Shown here one piece after another: positions 60,260-64,000 of a DNA stretch of 64,000 bases. Positions within the stretch are counted from its first letter, which is position 1. The number at the start of each line of letters is the position of its first letter. The notes beneath the pieces were generated by a model. That model was not told where the DNA came from. It saw only the letters and a list, made by a program, of their open reading frames with translations, and made no database searches. The stretch is from Nilaparvata lugens. Lineage: Eukaryota > Arthropoda > Insecta > Hemiptera > Delphacidae. Location of the stretch: the NCBI RefSeq assembly GCF_014356525.2, contig NC_052508.1, positions 41,547,858 to 41,611,857 of the forward strand. Reading direction: 5' to 3'. The position numbers were made by a program, and so were the translations under genes.

Positions 60260-62348
60260 CAGCTGTAACCCGTGCTTCGCACTGAGAAAAATTCTGTGTT
60301 GTAGAATGTCAAGTACAGGAAACATGAAAAAGTAGTATAATATTCTTTGTCAAAACTACCTGGATAATATTTATAAGAATTGAAATTTCATTGGTCTTGA
60401 GCCATTTTGCGGTTATTATTAGTATATGATTATTTTCAAATACAACTTATATCTTCTAAAATTAAATTGTTAAGCTCTTGAATACAATAATTAATTGGAA
60501 ATGTTATAGTTAAGTGAAGCTCACTCGACTGCTTCACTTATTCCAATAAAATGTGATAAACTTATAAAGTGATAAACATAGCTCATTTTCTTATTTAAAC
60601 CAATTTCTATCTAAATTTGGGAAAGGAACAGTTTTGGGCTTCAAACATGTTGTTCCTTTCCCAATCATTCATAGTTGAGAATGATATTGTATCTAGTATC
60701 TATCAATATATGTATTTATAAAACAGCTGAAATGAACTTCTTGCGACTGGGAAGTATCCAGTTGCATTCCGTCAACAAAATAAATATGTTACTTCAAAGG
60801 ATTAGTGTGGATCATGTGAGACATGTTGATGTATTGACTGTTTTGGATGTGTTTGAATTGATGCTGTCATAATTCACAGCAGTTGAATTACAATATTCAT
60901 ACATAGTTCGACATTGTGCATGTTACATGGGAATGTTCACATGAATAGATACAGCAGAATGTTTTCAAACTTCAGCAATAAACCAACTTGTCATTTCCGA
61001 TGTTGAGTCCCAAACCACCTATAAAATACGAGTATTGCATGGGCCCTAGTCCCGATTGCCTTGCTCAAGCTTTATGTTCGCTTCGCTCGTATAGTTGTGA
61101 TCGATTCTGAGCGTCACGTATTGGAAAGCCTACCTGTTTGATGAACATCACTGGAACCTATGCAACTGTGGTAAGAATTAGCAATGAGTATAAGAACCCG
61201 CTGTAATTGAATCCTCCCAAATGGGTGATAAAGTTTATGCGACATCAAAATAATATGCTACAACATGGTATTTATCACCTCATTATTCAGGAGTAATTTT
61301 CAATTTAAAGTGAGCCTACTGTTGGTATCAGAGGTGTTTAAACAGAAAATACGGCATATCAACAAAGTAACGGAGCTGAGCTATATCATATTGAATTTTT
61401 ATGATAGACACCTTCATTGACGACTATCATGAGACACTCCCGACAAATGTTTTCCTCTCGTGTTGATATCAACATAAAAATAATATAACCATCACAATCA
61501 ATCATCAAACAATAATCGTGGAAATCTGTTTTCCTACATAGTTGAGATTTTTCTATGAACCAATTACGATTAGTTTTAATTCTAGAGCAGGTCAATCACT
61601 GTCCGATTCGATGTCCAACTCAGTAGGACTACTAGTAAGACCACTCAAGCTCCAACTTTTTTCTCATTTCTTCAGTCTTCAGCCTCCGACTCTGCGGCTA
61701 GTCGCTCTCAGACCATCATGTTGGAGTTCTAGATGATCCAACTCGTCAAACTAGACTTCTTACATCTGATAGGAGTACCATCAACTTATTCGCGGTCCGA
61801 TATCGGATCAAACATTGTATACTGGACGGCAAGTTGAACGACAAATCGGATAGAGAATGGCCGCATTCGCGTTATAGGGAGGCTAACCGTTTATTGAGAC
61901 ACGACACAAGTCTGATATTAGAATGCATTTTTTTTTTAGATGAGTAAAGCCAGTTACAATCACATCGATTTTTGGACGAACGATTGCCATCCTTATTAAA
62001 CCTATTAGATTATACAGATGATGTCAAACAGAATACGGTTTCGTCAAGTTCCCTTTAATCTGGAAGAATTAATTCATAAGGACAGCAAAAGATCGAACAT
62101 CCAGAAATCGATGTTTGTGTAACAGGCTTTATAGTCCAGGCAATGATTGCTCAAAAAAGGAATTGAAAAGTTTGGAAGCCAATTTTTGACATCGAAATTC
62201 TTTTTAGGGTAGTAAATACGTAAACATACCAGAATTCCCCACCCCTACCCTTGTCTTGAGGGGGTCAGGGTGATTCAAAGATGCAATTTTTTGGTTTCTC
62301 GCATATATCTTGAAAACTATGCATCTTAGGGACATAACTATATACAAA
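60260..62348. other. Unassigned stretch
   Basis: No gene supported. The segment 60600-60670 (GGGAAAGGAACAGTTTTGGG) resembles 52330-52440 and family C. Short frames elsewhere show no motif. A CpG-containing patch lies near 61060-61140. Confidence 0.4.
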
Positions 62349-63879
62349 CATCAAATCAAATCAAATCAAGTTTTATTCAATGGTATCACTTATGTAATAG
62401 TGTGATATTGAGTGGTTATATTGTAATTGTTTTTTTTTGTGTATCTCATATCATTTTCCAGGTTTTTGAACTGGAATGAACTTTGATTTTTACTGTATGT
62501 TGAACCCTGCGTTTTAGTCTGAGAATTGACTCTGTCTTGTTTGAATTTGCTAACTTGTTGCTTAGTTGTCGAAATTAAAGCAATTTTCGTGCATTTTTCA
62601 AATGCAGTTTCAATTTCTTGTCGAAAAAGCTACTGTATTTGGGAATTGTACGACCATTGACCTTGTATACAGACGTGGCGAAGTTTGGACAGTAATGTCC
62701 ACTCTACCACTTAACCACGTGAAATTGTGAAATTATAGGTCAAATTGAAAATAATTTAAACTTATAGACTCATAATCAGCATGAATTTTTCCATAAATCT
62801 TAAACAAGTTCTAAGAGCAACAATAGCAAATAATTGGAGGCAAACGTGTTTCTCTTCAAAAATGTAAATCATTCAAGATATTGTACACGAAAACTATAAA
62901 AGATGTACAGAAAGTTGAACAATAAAAAATTATGTAGGGAATTTTTATGTAGGGTGCTGTATATCAGTGTTGTATATCAATGTTGCTTCAGTGTACAATC
63001 GGAGCTCGGACGAGACGGTAGTATTGTTTTCGGCTGTTATCTCAGTAATGATTTGTATTCTATTGCAAGCATATAGTGGGAAAAAGAATTATCGTTTTAA
63101 TGCTAGTCACAAATTGAATCACGAGGCAACTTGACATGACATGATTTAAGTCTGCTAGATGAGTTGATGTAATATATATATTGTAAGGGTTTTTTCTTAT
63201 AAAATTATAGAAATTCAATGATTGACTCACCTCAGGGCCTCCTTGACGTTTATTTACTGGAGTAGCCAGTTGGGTGGTAGATACAATAGGCTATTGTAGG
63301 TGAGCCAGAATTAAAACTTACTAGATGATATATAATAGTGCCAGCTTGAAATGCTCACAGAGACCAGAACACTTGTATCGAATATGCAGCTTATTATTTG
63401 TTTGAAGCGATTGGGACAATATTCAATAAGAATTTATTTGTCTCGACAAACAAGTTGGCACAAGAAAATTTGTACTATTAAGTCTCATGTAACGACCTCT
63501 CTTTTTCTTAGATAAATTCAACTGCCTGACTTAAAAACTAGTAGCCACTAAATCCTTAAGAATTCTTAAGAACAGACAAAGCCTCACCAAATCTTTTTCG
63601 TTTTTCCCTCAAGAGTCAGCATACTCTTGAATTACCAACCAATGATAATATAACTATTTTATGAATTTGTCATTTCGGTTGTGACGATCATAATATTAAT
63701 TATTTTTCTAGCCCATTAAGTTCACAAATTGCCTTTCCATTAACAAATACCATTATTATTACTTTCCAATTGGTCACTCCAAGTCGATTCATGACGTCAT
63801 CAAGTTGACGGCCTCTGGCGGCCTATTCAAACTATTGTTTATTAGCTAGTGAGACGTCCTTCCCTGAACTGTCTCTTTA
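62349..63879. other. Unassigned stretch starting with a probable LINE tail
   Basis: Tandem ATCAA units at 62350-62369 followed by GTTTTATTC look like the 3' tail of a minus-strand LINE (inverse of GAATAAAAC plus TTGAT repeats), as at 35450. No coding part is recognisable. The remainder shows no gene or defined repeat. Confidence 0.45.
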
Positions 63880-63888
63880 CAATATATT

Positions 63889-63947
<59 letters not shown>
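63880..63947. repeat. TA microsatellite
   Basis: About 65 bp of TA repeats interrupted once by TTATA near 63912. Confidence 0.92.
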
Positions 63948-63949
<2 letters not shown>

Positions 63950-64000
63950 AACAGGATACACACGACACGGATAGATTAAAAACACTTAAAAACTTACATT

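Overview
The window is eukaryotic, non-coding and very rich in transposable elements. It is A+T-rich insect DNA, probably from a hemipteran. From memory, the dispersed repeat families resemble those of delphacid planthoppers such as Nilaparvata lugens; that is recollection, not a search, so treat it as moderate at best. I found no intact host gene, no rRNA and no convincing tRNA. The only exon-like block is a short, unidentified one near 6.2-6.5 kb.

The centre (8.2-26.6 kb) is a nest of elements. A young Ty3/Gypsy-type LTR retrotransposon (13085-24825, LTRs of 2280 bp, 4-bp target duplication) sits inside a Helitron-like element 'C' (12424-24837). C sits inside a larger repeat 'X' (11732-26640). 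That X copy lies head to head with a second X copy (8237-11720), forming an inverted repeat with arms of about 650-690 bp. The retrotransposon's two LTRs differ at only three positions, yet its pol is broken by a frame change inside protease, two in-frame stops and a lost RNase H catalytic Asp.

Flanking regions. 0-8 kb holds two copies of repeat 'A' carrying long GT/CA arrays, a foldback element and a MITE with GGGCC ends. 26.6-31.6 kb holds an 8-bp minisatellite, a GC-richer MITE and a decayed LINE with endonuclease and reverse transcriptase remains. 31.6-44.4 kb is mostly unassigned, with LINE fragments, a small inverted pair, a deleted A copy and a second C copy. 44.4-50.6 kb has a MITE, a third X copy hosting an A copy, a LINE 3' end with a CCHC motif, and a hairpin MITE. 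52.6-60.3 kb has another LINE end, an A copy whose interior has expanded into a two-level tandem array, a foldback, a 979-bp MITE inside a C copy, and a second LINE pseudogene. 60.3-64 kb is largely unassigned and ends in a TA array.

The elements do not form a pathway; the content is a stratigraphy of insertions. Several can be read precisely because an unoccupied paralogous copy of the same target lies elsewhere in the window.
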